This document shows, piece after piece, positions 38,451 to 50,641 of a stretch of DNA of 64,000 nucleotides. Both the position numbers and the translations under genes were made by a program. The stretch lies in assembly GCA_029582155.1 (NCBI GenBank), contig CM055899.1:69771719-69835718 (forward strand), read 5' to 3'. The notes under the pieces are model-generated. The model was given only the letters and a program-made list of their open reading frames with translations, had not been told where the DNA came from and ran no database searches. The first letter of the stretch is position 1. Every line of letters begins with the position of its first letter. Source of the stretch: Panopea generosa. Lineage: Eukaryota; Mollusca; Bivalvia; Adapedonta; Hiatellidae.

Positions 38451-39889
38451 GTAAAGGCACGAAGCGACTTATTTTACGGTGACTACTGTTTAATAGCCAA
38501 TATTATCCTCTGTAAGAACGTGATTTTGATTGTACTATCCTATATCAATATTTAAAAAAATTCATATCTTTATTGAGATCGAAACAAATAAACTTTTCAA
38601 AATTATTATTATTTCACATATAATAGTAAATATTGTATATGTTGAGTTGCAACTTGATATAATTCATTTTTATTAGTTTGATCCGTATGTTGAGTTGAAA
38701 TTTCATTTATGTAGTATGCATATATTTAAATAAACATATACAACTTTCGATACACTTTTCCTGTTGCACGGAATAATTTTGGAATATTAATTATGCTCTT
38801 GGAATTGTTTATCTTATCAAGTCCACACAAAAACGTAACAAATATTGGAAAAAACTGACAACAGAAGAACGTCCATGGTTATTTATGGTATTTTGGTGCA
38901 ACAGGCAATGTACACTGTGTAATTTGTTTATATTTGTTTATTTCATATATTTTCAACTTTTTTTAACTCCAGTCGGATGTGCTCTGTTTGTACACCCGTC
39001 AATGTACTATCTTTGACAAAAGTACAATTGCATGGGCAGTGTTGATGAGCTTACTAAAGACTGAAAAGACAAGTAACAACGTACCATCAAGATCGCCATG
39101 TATATCATTGAAACACACCTTTGTAATAGACTAAAACCACCGATCGTTACTTTCATACATTCAGTGGTTATCCATAATAGAAATGTGAGTGAATCGCAAA
39201 CGGACGACGGGTTTGTGAGCGAGACGGCTAATAATAATAATTTGCTAATTAGTATTCAGGGGATCTGAGGTTCACCTGAGTAGGCTGGTTAAATATCGCT
39301 TTGATATATGAGTTCGTACACTAAAGTTGATATGTTTGTTTTTCGCTGTAACTTGAACGCAGACCCTTACAAGCACACAACACCTCGACCATCGATTAGT
39401 CACTCGTGCTAACCGTCGATTGGTCGTAATTCACGACTATGCTCCATGTCACACTGCAAGAATAACCTATCCGTCAGCTACTTTAGGTAAACAACATTTC
39501 AACAAAACCACGAAGCCCGACGAATTATATGCCAATTGAACACTTGTAAGACGAAATCGAACGACGTAAGCGACCGTTACAAAGAAAACAAACATTGTAG
39601 GGAACATTGTCAATATTGCAGAATAATCCCAGTGTCTTCCACATAGCTATATACATTGTATGTCACACATTTCCAATTTGATATATTTTCATTTTAGTTC
39701 AAATAATAGGAGAGTAACATGTGATCAGAAAATAAATTGACTAATATGGACGTGATTTCCTTATTTGAATTTGAAATTAGATACCTTGTTGACATTTGGT
39801 TTTTAAAACTACGCGCTAGTCGATTTGAAAAGTATTATCCAAGAGGAAATAGTTAAATACCAGTTTAGTTTTTAATGTCCGTTATATTT
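38451..39889. other. Mostly unique sequence; possible degraded tRNA-like relic near 39.4 kb
   Basis: Read on the minus strand, 39350-39425 gives GTTAGCACGAGTGACTAATC followed about 40 bases later by GCGTTCAAGTT, a layout like a decayed tRNA-derived SINE head (A box, B box). Boxes match consensus poorly, so this is a weak call. The rest shows nothing. Confidence 0.3.
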
Positions 39890-41115
39890 TTTTTACTTGA
39901 CTTGTAAACACCTTTGTGTTATTATATACATGTTAGAATATCGTTCAGCAATCAACACACATCGTGGTTTGTTACTGGAATATGATTGAAGACTAATACT
40001 TTTTATTAACTCATTAAAACTCACATGGATAAGACGCCTGTTAAACTCAAATAAAAGATATATTGATATAGTTAATTCAATGTACCCATTCATGTCAAAT
40101 GTTGGCGCATATGGCCTGGATTTTATAAGTAGACACATACACAGAATACATAATCTCTTCTGGAAAGATATTTTTAGAAGTTATCAAACATATTTAAACC
40201 TACTTAAGCCTGCAAATTGGTACACATTTCAAAGAAATTCCAATTTAGTTTAATCCAAACATTAAGGTCCGAGGCACAAGTTTATTTTATAACCATTGAT
40301 TCTGTTAGGGTGTTTTATTGATAAACGATATTATGAATACAAATTGTAAATTATACTCAATGATTAATTTTATTAATAGGTACAACATAAATACAAACTT
40401 CATAGACTATGAAGGATTGCTAGCATTTGTTAAAAGGTACTGCTTTCAATTCTTCATTTAGCTAGTAACGGAGGGGCACCTGCATGCCCTTTATCAATAT
40501 CAATAATAATGAAAGATACAAAAGTATGTAGAGCAATCTATCAGTTTTGTATACAAGAAAATATAATCTGTCAATCCGCTGCCGAATGGGAAAAGAATTA
40601 AATATAAGAACCAATTTAGTTGAAACAAAATGTTATTGCCTTCCATTTAACATAACAAATGACACAAATTTACAACGGTTTCAGTACAGAATAACCCACC
40701 AAATATTAGGAACAAATTCTCTTCTTTAAAAAATGAAACTAAAGGATTCTGATATTTGCAGTTTATGCATCAAAGAAATAAAAACAATCAAACATATTTT
40801 TTATCGAATATGACATTTCAAAACAATTTTTTCTCGTGTTTGATGAACCATATTTTCGAAAAAATTATAGGCATTAATTTAAATTGGACAAATACAGACA
40901 TTATGTTCGGAAATTACATTTTTGACGAAGTTTTGAATAAAATAATATTAATTGCAAAGAAATTAATTTACACTCAGAAACTTAAAACAGTTAAACCTAC
41001 ACTTAACAACTTTAAAAAAAAAATATTATAAATCTGTAAAATACAGAACGATATCCTGTAAATATAGATTGTAAAATACACACTTTTGATACTATTTGGA
41101 ATGATTATATGCCAC
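39890..41115 (+). pseudogene. Tx1-like LINE, 3' half of ORF2 (decayed)
   Basis: The C-terminal third of a Tx1/L1-type ORF2 is readable across shifting frames: KRYIDIVNSMYPFMSNVGAY and FISRHIHRIHNLFWKDIF near 40045-40190, NFIDYEGLLAFVKRY near 40398-40440, and GAPACPLSISIIMKD near 40475. The frame 40547-40729 holds LQRFQYRITHQILGTNS. Next comes KLKDSDICSLCIKEIKTIKH, a Cys-x2-Cys...His zinc motif of the kind at the end of such ORFs, then LNKIILIAKKLIYTQKLK and a stop at about 41030. Stops and frameshifts are frequent. EN and most of RT are missing, consistent with 5' truncation. A 3' UTR probably extends some way past 41030. The family resembles the minus-strand copy at 44.5-46.7 kb. Confidence 0.75.
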
Positions 41116-42368
41116 TAATATCTTCATATAAATTTGAAACATTTTACATGTTACTCTTTTAGTTTTGATTTAGACACATTTGTTTGATTACAAATACATT
41201 TATATTTTGTAGACATTTAATTATATCAATCGCCATCCCCTCCCCAGAGTCTTTTTGTTCCTTTTTTTTCTTTTCTCCAATCAATTATAATATTTAACTG
41301 CTTATAATCAAGACTAGACCTGCAATATGAATAATTAATTAATGTTGATTTACATCATAAAAGCATTACTTTCTTTTCAAAAAAATAAGTTTACAAAGTC
41401 AGATAAAAAAAGGCGGAATGTTTTATGACAATTGGATTGTTTTTTATGCACTAATTTAGCATTAAAAATGAGTTCCAACATTCAATTTAAAATTTATTGT
41501 TGCTTTATAGTTAATACATTATAATAAATGCAAAGCCATTTTATCTCATAACAAGGTTGACTCTCATTGATGTTTGTTAGACTGGATGAATATTTATTAA
41601 GGATTTGTTGGTGAAATTTTGCACTTTTTAAGCTGTGTAGTATATGCTCAGGAATTTGCAGAACCTAAGCTTATATATCTATTGTTTCAAAATATCTCTA
41701 ATACAAGTGTTTAACCTGCAAGATGTTTAATGATATTCCACTATATAACTCACTACATTATATTAAATTGTGAAAACTGATTTCAATTACATGTATAATG
41801 TTCTGCACGTCTACAAATGCATATATGTGCAAGTTATCTTAATGTTTAATTTCACAGATTTTGATAGTTTCCTCAGCGATATTTTAAAATGCTAAAACAT
41901 TACACTTACTGACTATGTTGAAGTAATACTTTATCATTAAGTACAGAGGTGTTATGATTATATGTGGTTATTTAACTGTGAAGTATTTCAAATACTAATT
42001 AAAAGAGAAACTGAAAAACATAATGGTTTGGGAGGATAACTGTTTGAACATCTTTATCAATCAAGATAATTCGACTCTTGAGATTCAAACTACACAAGTA
42101 AATTATCTGGATTTAGTGGGCACTGTTTGTTACTCATTCAATTCCTACAGACAGTGAGACACTCGTGGCTATTAGAAATTTATATATGTATATATAATTG
42201 TCATGAAATATTTTGTATCAATATGTCTTTTTTGTACAACTAAATTGAAATAAAGGTTACAAAACAAATGATTGAGATTAACATGATTGTGTCTTTGTTT
42301 AATATAATGAAATATAACGATCTAAAATATCCACACGATGCAAAACTTGCGCTTTTAAAGCCGTTAAT
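41116..42368. other. AT-rich sequence, no gene seen
   Basis: Possibly begins with LINE 3' UTR, then featureless AT-rich DNA. A TC-rich stretch (TCGCCATCCCCTCCCC, then TTTTTTTTCTTTTCTCC) lies near 41230-41280. Confidence 0.4.
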
Positions 42369-42383
42369 AACATATACACACAT

Positions 42384-42432
<49 letters not shown>
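42369..42432. repeat. Compound (CA)n(TA)n microsatellite
   Basis: A CA-rich run (about 42369-42399) passes directly into (TA)n to 42431. This is a common compound microsatellite form. Confidence 0.95.
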
Positions 42433-42434
<2 letters not shown>

Positions 42435-44239
42435 TTCGTGATACAACGATGTGTCCATTGGCTATAAGTCTATCATGATATTTGCAGTACAACTGTACAC
42501 GACTGCTATATGTGATATCTATTGGAACTAAGTGAGTTAGTACTTGCATAAGTGTGAGCGTATTTATATTTGTTATATATGTGTGTGTGTACACGGATGC
42601 ATACTTGCATGTGGAGTCAATTCGATTAATTAATATGTATGTTCACAATTGTTGTGAAATAGAAGCATAACAAATGAAAATTATTGTTACTCAAACCATA
42701 TTGATAACTTTTGTGGTTTACTCGCAGTTATATATGCATATTATTTTGCATACCTCATGTTTGTTGACGTATGCCTAAAAGAAATATAAATTATAAGTGC
42801 TGTTGTTGTATTGGATACAGCCACCTAATCCACACACTTCATTTGTAACTTTTTTGATCGTACTCAATGTCCTAGAACTATTGCTGTTACCTTGAAGTCC
42901 TTAAGATACAACTCTTTATAATTAACCGTTAGTTGGCTTTTAAATTTATTTATTCACTCATTCGTAAATTAATGAATTCGTCGTTCATTTGTTATCACAT
43001 GTTCCACTTCTTGATATAACCTATTAGGATAAGTAATATCATATATACTAATTGATGATATCACATGTTCAACTACTTGTAATCATATATTCAAAACGAT
43101 TGTGTGATTCACCAACTCGAATATCTGATATGACATTGTATTTGTGTAACTAAAAAGTGAGACTGATCCCTACAAGAAAAAAAGCAAGAAGTACTGCACC
43201 TATTCATGTTGAAATATTACAATTTTGCCTAATGATTATATTGCCAACATATCAAAAAAAAAGCTGTCTGTTCGCAAAATATGTCCTTATTTAAAATCTC
43301 AACTTTTTTATTACTTTAGACCTATCGTACACGAAGTGGCAGTACTGACCAGTACAAAATATCTCTTTGTTTGAAGTAGTTTGAACGAAAAACATTTAGA
43401 ACAATTTTTGGCAAAGAAGCCAAAAATTTACGAAAGCGTAGAATATACTCATAACTGATGCCTATTTGTACATTTAAATATCCGCCTTTTCATCGAAATG
43501 ATTTTGATGTAATAATGATTAAAAAATGGAGAATACCAATGAGTATAAGTTACAATCATATCCTCAAGTTATGAAAGTGTTTCGATTGCTTTCCGGACAT
43601 CCCTCATCTATCCGTGAACACATAGTTCAAGATGAAGAGTGAGCAAAAAAATGGACACACGGGGATGCACATTGCAAACCTGGGTCAAATTTAAACAATT
43701 AGAACCATTGGAAACCAAATAGTCAGCTTTAATTACTTGCTTAGTTAAATATATATAGTATGTTCAATATGATGTAAAGATATAAAATATTAATACGTAT
43801 AGTTTTGTGAATAGAAATAAACAATAATAAAAGATGAAACTATGTGGATTTCTTTACATTTACATAAGCAAACTTCGAAACGAGTGAAAAAACTTCGCAT
43901 ATATATATGTTTATAATACAAGTTACATGTAATTAATTTGGTTTAATTTGTGTTGGATATGTTTGACATAGGCATAATTAAACTTGAGCGGTTTAACAGT
44001 ATGGCTCCTAATTGTTAAATGTATTTGTCGATCTTTAAATTCATTCTTAATATCGTAAATAATAAAACGTTCGTGATCGTTGTGTAACGGAGTCATAAAT
44101 ATCACAGTTAACTTCTTCTTTTTTCTTTTTTTTAACTTTCATTTACCATTATTATGGTAACCCATTTATTTACATTTTTACATTGAGCAAATACATAGCT
44201 TTTTAAATGAACCAAAATAAAAATGTCTTTGTAATGTGA
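42433..44239. other. AT-rich sequence, no gene seen
   Basis: A short (GT)n lies near 42580. No frame over about 76 codons, and no recognised element. Confidence 0.45.
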
Positions 44240-44335
44240 AAATAATAAAGAGAGAGATTAGATAGAGATAAAGATAGAGAAAGATAGAGGTAGAAAGAGA
44301 GAGAGAAACAGAGGTAGACAGACACAGAGAGAAGT
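44240..44335. repeat. GA-rich purine tract
   Basis: Imperfect (GA)n/(GATA)n-like sequence, with purines dominating the plus strand for about 90 bp. Could form triplex DNA. No coding significance; the opposing Ser/Leu-rich frame is a by-product. Confidence 0.85.
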
Positions 44336-44464
44336 TGGGATAGACAGCAGCCATGCATGTTAAGAAGTGTAATGCAATATTATAAAAGAAATATATTTTC
44401 ATCATCCCATTAACAACATAAATATATCAAAATGATTTTAATAAAACATAAATCGATAAAAAAT

Positions 44465-46733
44465 CTCTATTTTTCATTATGTACATGTAAATGCAATTTG
44501 TTATTTTTAAAGGCAATCACTTTTTTCAGTTCCAATACATTTAAATAAGTATAACTTGTAACCAATGACATTAGGGATGTTTTTTCTACATTTGTTGAAG
44601 AAAAATATAATATTTTACTGATATTATTATAAAATTTATCAAAGCTTTATTTGTATTATTAGCTGAATATCCTAAAGTTACGTTAAATAAATTATGTCAC
44701 ATCAATGTGAAATTTACGCAAAAGAATTCGTAAATTTGTACAGAAAGTTTTTGTATGAACACATTCCGAAATAAATGGTTAACGGTTTCTTTGCCTATAG
44801 CACAAAAATCACATAGTTCTGAATGAACTAATTTGAATCCAATAACTTTTTATTTGTTGCAACTATTGTCATTTTATATTTATATTGAAAATTGCGTAGT
44901 TCAGTGGAAATAACTCATTTTAATGGTATACTATATATACGTTTGCAGTCAATAATTGCATCTTGAAATTCTTTTTACCATTTTTGTTGTTGTGTGTTTA
45001 TGTAGGTAGGTTCTTTATGAAGTCGATAATTGTATAACATTTTATTGACATGTTTAGACTGTTTTATTCTATCTAGAAGAGATTGTTACCCAATTTGGTT
45101 ATTTGTTTGTTCGTTTTTTAGTTAAGCTTTAACATATTTTGGAATACAGGATATCAGTGATAAATACTTGAGATAATCTGTTCTTGGTATATCATATAAG
45201 TATGAAAATATATATATATATATATTAAAGAGACAAATTGGTCTCCAATTCTCTAGATGTGATGTATTTTTCCAGTTTTACGTAATAGTCTAATATAATT
45301 TTCTTTTTGCATTTCATTTAACTGACCGTGATTAAAAGAATAATTCAAAGAGTTGATAAGAAAATGTTTTATATCATTCCAAAATATTTTATAAAATTCA
45401 GTTGTAATACCATCTGAACCAGGACTTTTACAATTTTTCATTTCTTTCAAGGCACATGCACATTCATATCCTGTTAAAGAACCTTCACATTTTTGCTTTT
45501 CAATTTCATTCAAATTTGGCATGGATTGTTTAAAAAGTTAATATTAGAGTAGGTTGTATCCTTTTTAGTGTATAATTTTGTATAAAATAATTTCTGAGCA
45601 TTTAAAATAGCATTTGTATTCATAATACTTTGTCCATTTACATACAATCTAGATATGATTTTAGTTTCTGATCTTTTTTTTCAAGACTTGAAAAGTATTT
45701 TGATTTTTTTTCATCATATTCAACTTTTTCTGACTTTGATCTTAAGATAATTTCGTTTTGTTTTGTTTCCTGTATATTGTTAAGCTCATTTTCTTGTTTT
45801 AATTAATTTTCGCTATGATTACAATTATTTCCAATTTTTTATTCAATTTGTTCAATGTCTGAATATAGTTGTTTTTCATTCCAGAGAACATTTGGGGTTG
45901 CTTCATTATTTATTGTAGCTATCTCAGTAATGTTTTTTCGAATTAATTCTTGGTAATCTGTTTGTAATAAAAGACTATTGTTTGATTTAAAATATCCAGG
46001 TCCTCTAGGTTTACGTACTAGGTCAGTAGAAACTGGAACAAATGAATGATCCGATTTATAAGTAGTTTTTATGCAATTAGATGTTATGCAATTTGAAAGA
46101 TTATTCGAAATAAGAAAATAATCAAATCGACAAAAGATCTGTGATGAAGTATTTGAATGCCATGTATATTGACGCTTTGATGGATACTGCTGTCTCCAAA
46201 TATCGGATAGAGAGTATGTATCAATTAAAGACGTTAAGTTACTTTTACATTTGTTATGAGTATTGGCACGACCATTCTTTTTATCTAACTCAACATCTAG
46301 TATATTATAAAAAATCACCACCTATAATAAAATCGTGTTCTTCGTTTCTAATATGAAATTGTCTAATTTTTGTATCACCGATGGATCATCGACATTTGAA
46401 CTGTAAATATCTATTATTATGATATTTCATTCGTCAACTCGTATGTGCACTGCTTGTTAACGGCCAACAACTATATCAGTTTACGAAAATAATTCAAAAG
46501 TGAAGTTTGGATTAATGAGAAGGATACATCCTCTTTATAACTGCTATTTCCACTTACATATATATCACCACCCAATTCTTTTTTTTTCAGCTATCGACAT
46601 GTTTAGGTGTTGCATGAGTTTCTTGTAAAAGACACATACTCAATGAATGAAATTTGATCCAAGTCAACACTTGTTCCCTTTTTATTTTGTTCCCAATTCC
46701 TCAGACGTCCATTGAGCATAGTTTAATATTCAT
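44465..46733 (-). pseudogene. Tx1-like LINE ORF2: endonuclease present, RT core deleted
   Basis: The minus strand starts at about 46733 with MNIKLCSMDV, a typical start of an apurinic-type endonuclease ORF2. LLQETHA follows (46611-46628, active-site Glu region). The frame 46321-45839 carries DVELDKKNGRANTH, DTYSLSDIWRQQYPSKRQYT, RFDYFLISNN and the catalytic KSDHSF (about 46046-46060). Next comes the linker (KKSKYFSSLEKK near 45690) and the frame 45522-45253 with KEMKNCKSPGSDGITTEFYK and SLNYSFNHGQL, the standard EN-RT connector. RT begins (LENWRPI near 45240) but breaks off at a (TA)n tract (45207-45226). Only the C-terminus follows: FQYKYKMTIVATNKK near 44875, then SELCDFCAIGKETVNHLF (44770-44825), a Cys/His zinc motif. 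Most of RT is therefore deleted. Scattered stops and frameshifts confirm it is dead. Confidence 0.88.
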
Positions 46734-47049
46734 TTTTGTGTTTGATGAGAATATTCATGACATGTAATGGGAAAGGGCAACATTTCAAGACTGGTATGTT
46801 CGCGTAGCATCTGGTGATAGAGGAAAATAGAAGAAAAAAATAACAAACTTGGAACGAATATAGTAGAAAAATATATAACATCGTAATGTTGATGTAAAGA
46901 CCTGGTGGGGGAGGGTCTGTAGGGACGGTGAAATCAGGAATTATAAAAAAAATATCACCCTAACATAAACTGTTAACCATCTTATTTGTTTTGATAAACA
47001 CTTATATATACGTTTTTGATTAAGTACATACGCAATATTATTATCTAAC
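46734..47049. other. Sequence upstream of the Tx1-like ORF2
   Basis: May include the ORF1-ORF2 spacer of the minus-strand LINE. There is a G-rich patch near 46910-46935 (GGTGGGGGAGGGTCTGTAGG). No ORF1 can be read here. Confidence 0.3.
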
Positions 47050-47900
47050 ATATTCATGTAACCTTGAATATTTCACATTAATTATCATCATCAAGTAATT
47101 TAGAATTTGTACTTAAGATGCCGATTAATTTTTTTTAATATTTTATCTATTTACTTTTCATTTTTAGATAAATATTCATTCTGTACTTATTGTGTGATGT
47201 TATGTATTTATGTTTATATGAACCAAATTATTTTACATTGATTAGCATCGTTCATTAATTTAGAAATTCCTTACAATGAAAGATAACTTGTATAATATAA
47301 CACATATTTATTTATCGTTTTTAAAATAATTATCTCATTACGTATGTGTTTTTTTTTAAAAGTTTTTATATTTAACTTATTCATGAAAATCAAACTATTG
47401 TACATTGATAATAATCGTTAATATGTTCTGAAATCTTTACAGAGAAAACAATTGGTATAAAAAGATAACTTTAACATAGATAGTATTACACATATCTATT
47501 TTACTTTTTTAAAAATAATTTTCTTATGACATATGTGTGTGGTATCTAACAGTTTTTATATTTAACATAATACATGTAAACCAAATTATTTAACATTGGT
47601 AAGAATCGTTAATATGTTCTGAAAATCTTTACAGTGAAAATAATTTGTATAAAAGGCTTACTTTAAAATTAATTATCTCATTACGTTTGTGTGTGGCATT
47701 TAACAGTTTTTTTTTATATTTAACATACACATGTAAACCAAACTATTTAACATTTGTAAGCCGCGTTAATAAGAGATTCTTTGCAATGAAAACCATTTGT
47801 ATAAAAAGCTTAATCAAGCATTTATAATATTACATATATCTCTTTTTAAATTACTAGTCTTATTACCTGTGTGAGTGGTATTTCACAGTACTTATTTCAA
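47050..47900. repeat. Diverged tandem repeat, 158-190 bp period, about five copies
   Basis: Anchors ACCAAATTATTTTACATTG (47222), TCAAACTATTGTACATTG (47390), ACCAAATTATTTAACATTGG (47580) and ACCAAACTATTTAACATTTG (47738) are each followed by AATCGTTAATATGTTCTG-like, TTTACAGTGAAAA-like and TCTCATTACGTATGTG-like blocks in the same order. An older copy starts near 47076. Periods are 168, 190 and 158 bp. Old and AT-rich, with no coding content. Confidence 0.8.
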
Positions 47901-48806
47901 CATGTAATTGTTATAAATCATATTCTATATTGCCAAATGGTTTAAAAGTAACAATTACTACGTTGACGTCTTAAGCGGAATCACACGAGAAACATTCATG
48001 TTTTAGCAATACTACATTACTGTATACTATTTTATATATTCTCGTATATATTTATTTATCAAAGTTCAAAGTTCATAGTTAACACGTTCATCGGTTAACA
48101 AACATAGTATATATTGACAGAAGGTTTAATAATCAAAATAACGTTGCTTACACCTTAAGTGCTACAACATGAGAAACTTTCTCAACTTAGCTTTACAACA
48201 TAAATGTATAATACCCATCCGTGTGATATTCTCCGCTGCCTTTGGCGTCGGTGAGCACCACATATATCAGGCCAACAAAATCGAACAATGATCCCGTCCC
48301 TGGACCGTGTCTTGCGTCTTTTTGGCGGGCTTTCTATTACGAGACGATCATGGAGGTATGCGTATATTTATAGTGATATTTAAAAGGTTTTTTTTTCCAT
48401 ATAGCGGTTTGAATGGTCGAATGGTGAATTAAAGAACTAAAGTTGTATTGGGAAACAAAAGCACACGCGTAGAAGTTATTTATCAGGTTGATCTATGGCC
48501 ATGAGAGATCGATCCAATGCTGAAATTCTTCGTAAGGATGCTGGGGTTTATTGCCCATAGCGTTTTTGTAGAAAATACGTCCGTTGTAGGACAATGCCTT
48601 TTCTATCTCGTCCGGAAGTTTTTTTCGAAGAGAAGTTGATTGATGTATGTCAGGTCTTCACAGTTAACTTCTTTGAAACAACATAAATTGATACTATAAA
48701 GTATAACTAAATCGTCCCAATACAAAACCTTTTTTTAATGACATTATATTTTGCAGTTGAACTGCTTAGTTTAAGTTTAATATAGCACTTACATAAACAA
48801 CACATG
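47901..48806 (-). other. Non-genic stretch with a weak coding-like patch (48480-48660)
   Basis: On the minus strand, around 48660-48480, different frames give DLTYINQLLFEKNF, EIEKALSYNGRIFYKNAMG and PYEEFQHWIDLSW. A further basic patch (SPPKRRKTRSRDG) lies near 48340-48300. Local GC is raised. It could be a decayed ORF1 of a LINE, since the minus-strand Tx1-like copy lies downstream, but I cannot link them and the tandem repeat sits between. Low confidence. Confidence 0.25.
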
Positions 48807-48981
48807 CAGTCAAACCTATTTAAATGGCCACCTCTATTGAACAGCTACTTGTCTCAAGCAGCCACATTCGTTATTTCCTATTTCTGTGTCTTTTTAGTAA
48901 ATTAACCTTTATTAAGCAACTACCTGTCTCAAAATGTCATTTTTCTAATTTCGTTCAGAGACTGCTTAAGACAGGTTTGTA
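48807..48981. mobile_element. Small MITE-like element with AAACCTGT/ACAGGTTT ends
   Basis: The left end GTCAAACCTATTTAAATGGC and right end CTTAAGACAGGTTTGTAG are imperfect terminal inverted repeats (about 16 bp). The interior has two related blocks (ACTTGTCTCAAGCAGCCAC and TAAGCAACTACCTGTCTC). A related copy lies at about 61910-62025, so it belongs to a dispersed family. No coding capacity. I recall similar AAACCTGT...GCGGCCAC elements from mollusc genomes, but naming the family is not possible here. Confidence 0.6.
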
Positions 48982-50048
48982 GTTATAGATATTTACTTAA
49001 AATTGGTGTTACCTTTATTCAAATTCAATACAGATGTAGTTCTACATGGTAGGAAATATGCTGTCAATTTGTTAATATCATGCAGTTTTTAAATTAATGT
49101 ATTAAATTATCAACAGTCAAATCTGGCTGTGGAATGGTGCATCTCTGTTGCTTTTAATTTTAATAAAATATATACTTTTTGACACTGCACAATCAATCTG
49201 GACAATCAACTTCAAAGACAGCAGGAGAGAAACTATATAAGAATTATTTCTTTCGTTTCAATCCTTTTACTATGTATGTTGTGGAATATGCTGTACATAA
49301 TTTATGAATAAAATATGTTTAAACCAAACACAGCAGGAAAATACAAGAGATGTCGAAAAACAGCGATAAGTCGACTATTCAAACCTTGTCAAAGATCAGT
49401 ATTTAAAATGTACCAAACAAAACTATATATATATATCAATGAAACCATCTTTCGTATCAGCAAAATAGTTAGTGCAAGTATGTGCAAGTAGGACGATAAG
49501 TGCAGAATGTACACTACACTATGTAAATGTCTATAACTGGCTAGCTAGCGAGTACTTAAGTTAAAATGGCGTAGAGTATTTAATGCAATACATTTTTTTA
49601 AAATGTAAGTATGGATGGTTGTGGTGGGTGAGGGAGGGGTGTGGCAGCTCAGGGATGTGCCAGAGTTTAAACAGAGCTTAGTGTTTTTTAATCTTGGGGT
49701 CAGTAACAAAGTTTAAGTATTTGATTTAATACAAAATGGTTTGGATCCGGCAGGTTGCCAAGCAGATATGAGACAATGTGGCTAACATAATTAGACAATG
49801 ATACCCATCTGTGATCTGTTTATCAATCTGGATACATTTGCATGTACAACAATTCATCTTAATACCCAATAACAGTTTTGGGCTCTAATGTGAATACGAT
49901 ACTGAACCCAAAGGTTGTAATGTTCTATATGATTATTGATACACATTAATAAAAAAATAGAGTCATCTTTCGATTGAAAATTGATAAAGATATAAGAATA
50001 AGTATCATAATACAATGTCTATATATACTTTATATAAAACTTGCACTT
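48982..50048. other. AT-rich sequence, no gene seen
   Basis: Contains a short G-rich patch (GGTGGGTGAGGGAGGGGTG, about 49622-49641) with G-quadruplex potential. Otherwise featureless. Confidence 0.4.
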
Positions 50049-50641
50049 AAACTTTAACAAACGGTTATGAGCCCAATATCTCTTGACACCGATACTTGAA
50101 CATATGATAAAGTATGGTACAAAATGCCTCAAAGTATAAGCATACACACTTGTGCCAAATTACATTCACAAACATGTAAGCATGCGCAGTAAATCACAAC
50201 GTGCACCAAAACTTTAACGCAGAGTTTAAAGACAATGTATTACATTTTCAACTCTGCAATATGACCTTGACTTTTAAGTAAGGAGCTCAATATGTTTCAT
50301 GCAACCTCACAGTGTAAGTATACATATAGGTTACATCCATATAACTGCTGGCAATGTACTCTTGTCAACTTCTTACACCAAAACGTTAACGCTGAACTTA
50401 AAGGCAAATGTGACCTCTTCACTCTGCAATATGACCTTGACTTCAAAGTTAGGAGCTCGATATGATACATACTGCCTCAAAGTATCAGCATGCACATATA
50501 TGCAGAGTTCCATTTATGTAACTGCAAGCAATTCACACTTTTGAACAACTTGTATCAAAACTTTAACACAGGTGGGACGCGGACGACAACGCCGGAACGA
50601 TTACAAAAACTCCCCTATCTTCGAATAGTCGAGTTTATAAT
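50049..50641 (+). repeat. Bivalve-type dispersed repeat with about 170-bp internal units
   Basis: AACTTTAAC-like anchors recur at 50049, 50210, 50381 and 50559 (160, 171 and 178 bp apart). Shared blocks between them are TCTGCAATATGACCTTGACTT (50252 and 50422) and TGCCTCAAAGTATAAGCAT (50126, 50478). The 3' end has GGTGGGACGCGGACGACAAC, then CCCCTATCTTCGAATAGTCG. I know this ending from highly repeated, poorly characterised elements in bivalve genomes, where GGACGC(G/C)GACGCC is followed by TTCGAAAAGTCGAG. The 81-codon frame at 50299-50544 falls entirely inside the repeat and is not a gene. Confidence 0.65.

Noticed and set aside
42240-42594. Overlapping minus frames with Tyr-Ile and Cys-Val runs
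   Set aside because: Translation of the (CA)n(TA)n microsatellite.
44178-44405. 75-codon minus frame rich in Ser and Leu
   Set aside because: Produced by the GA-rich purine tract read on the opposite strand.
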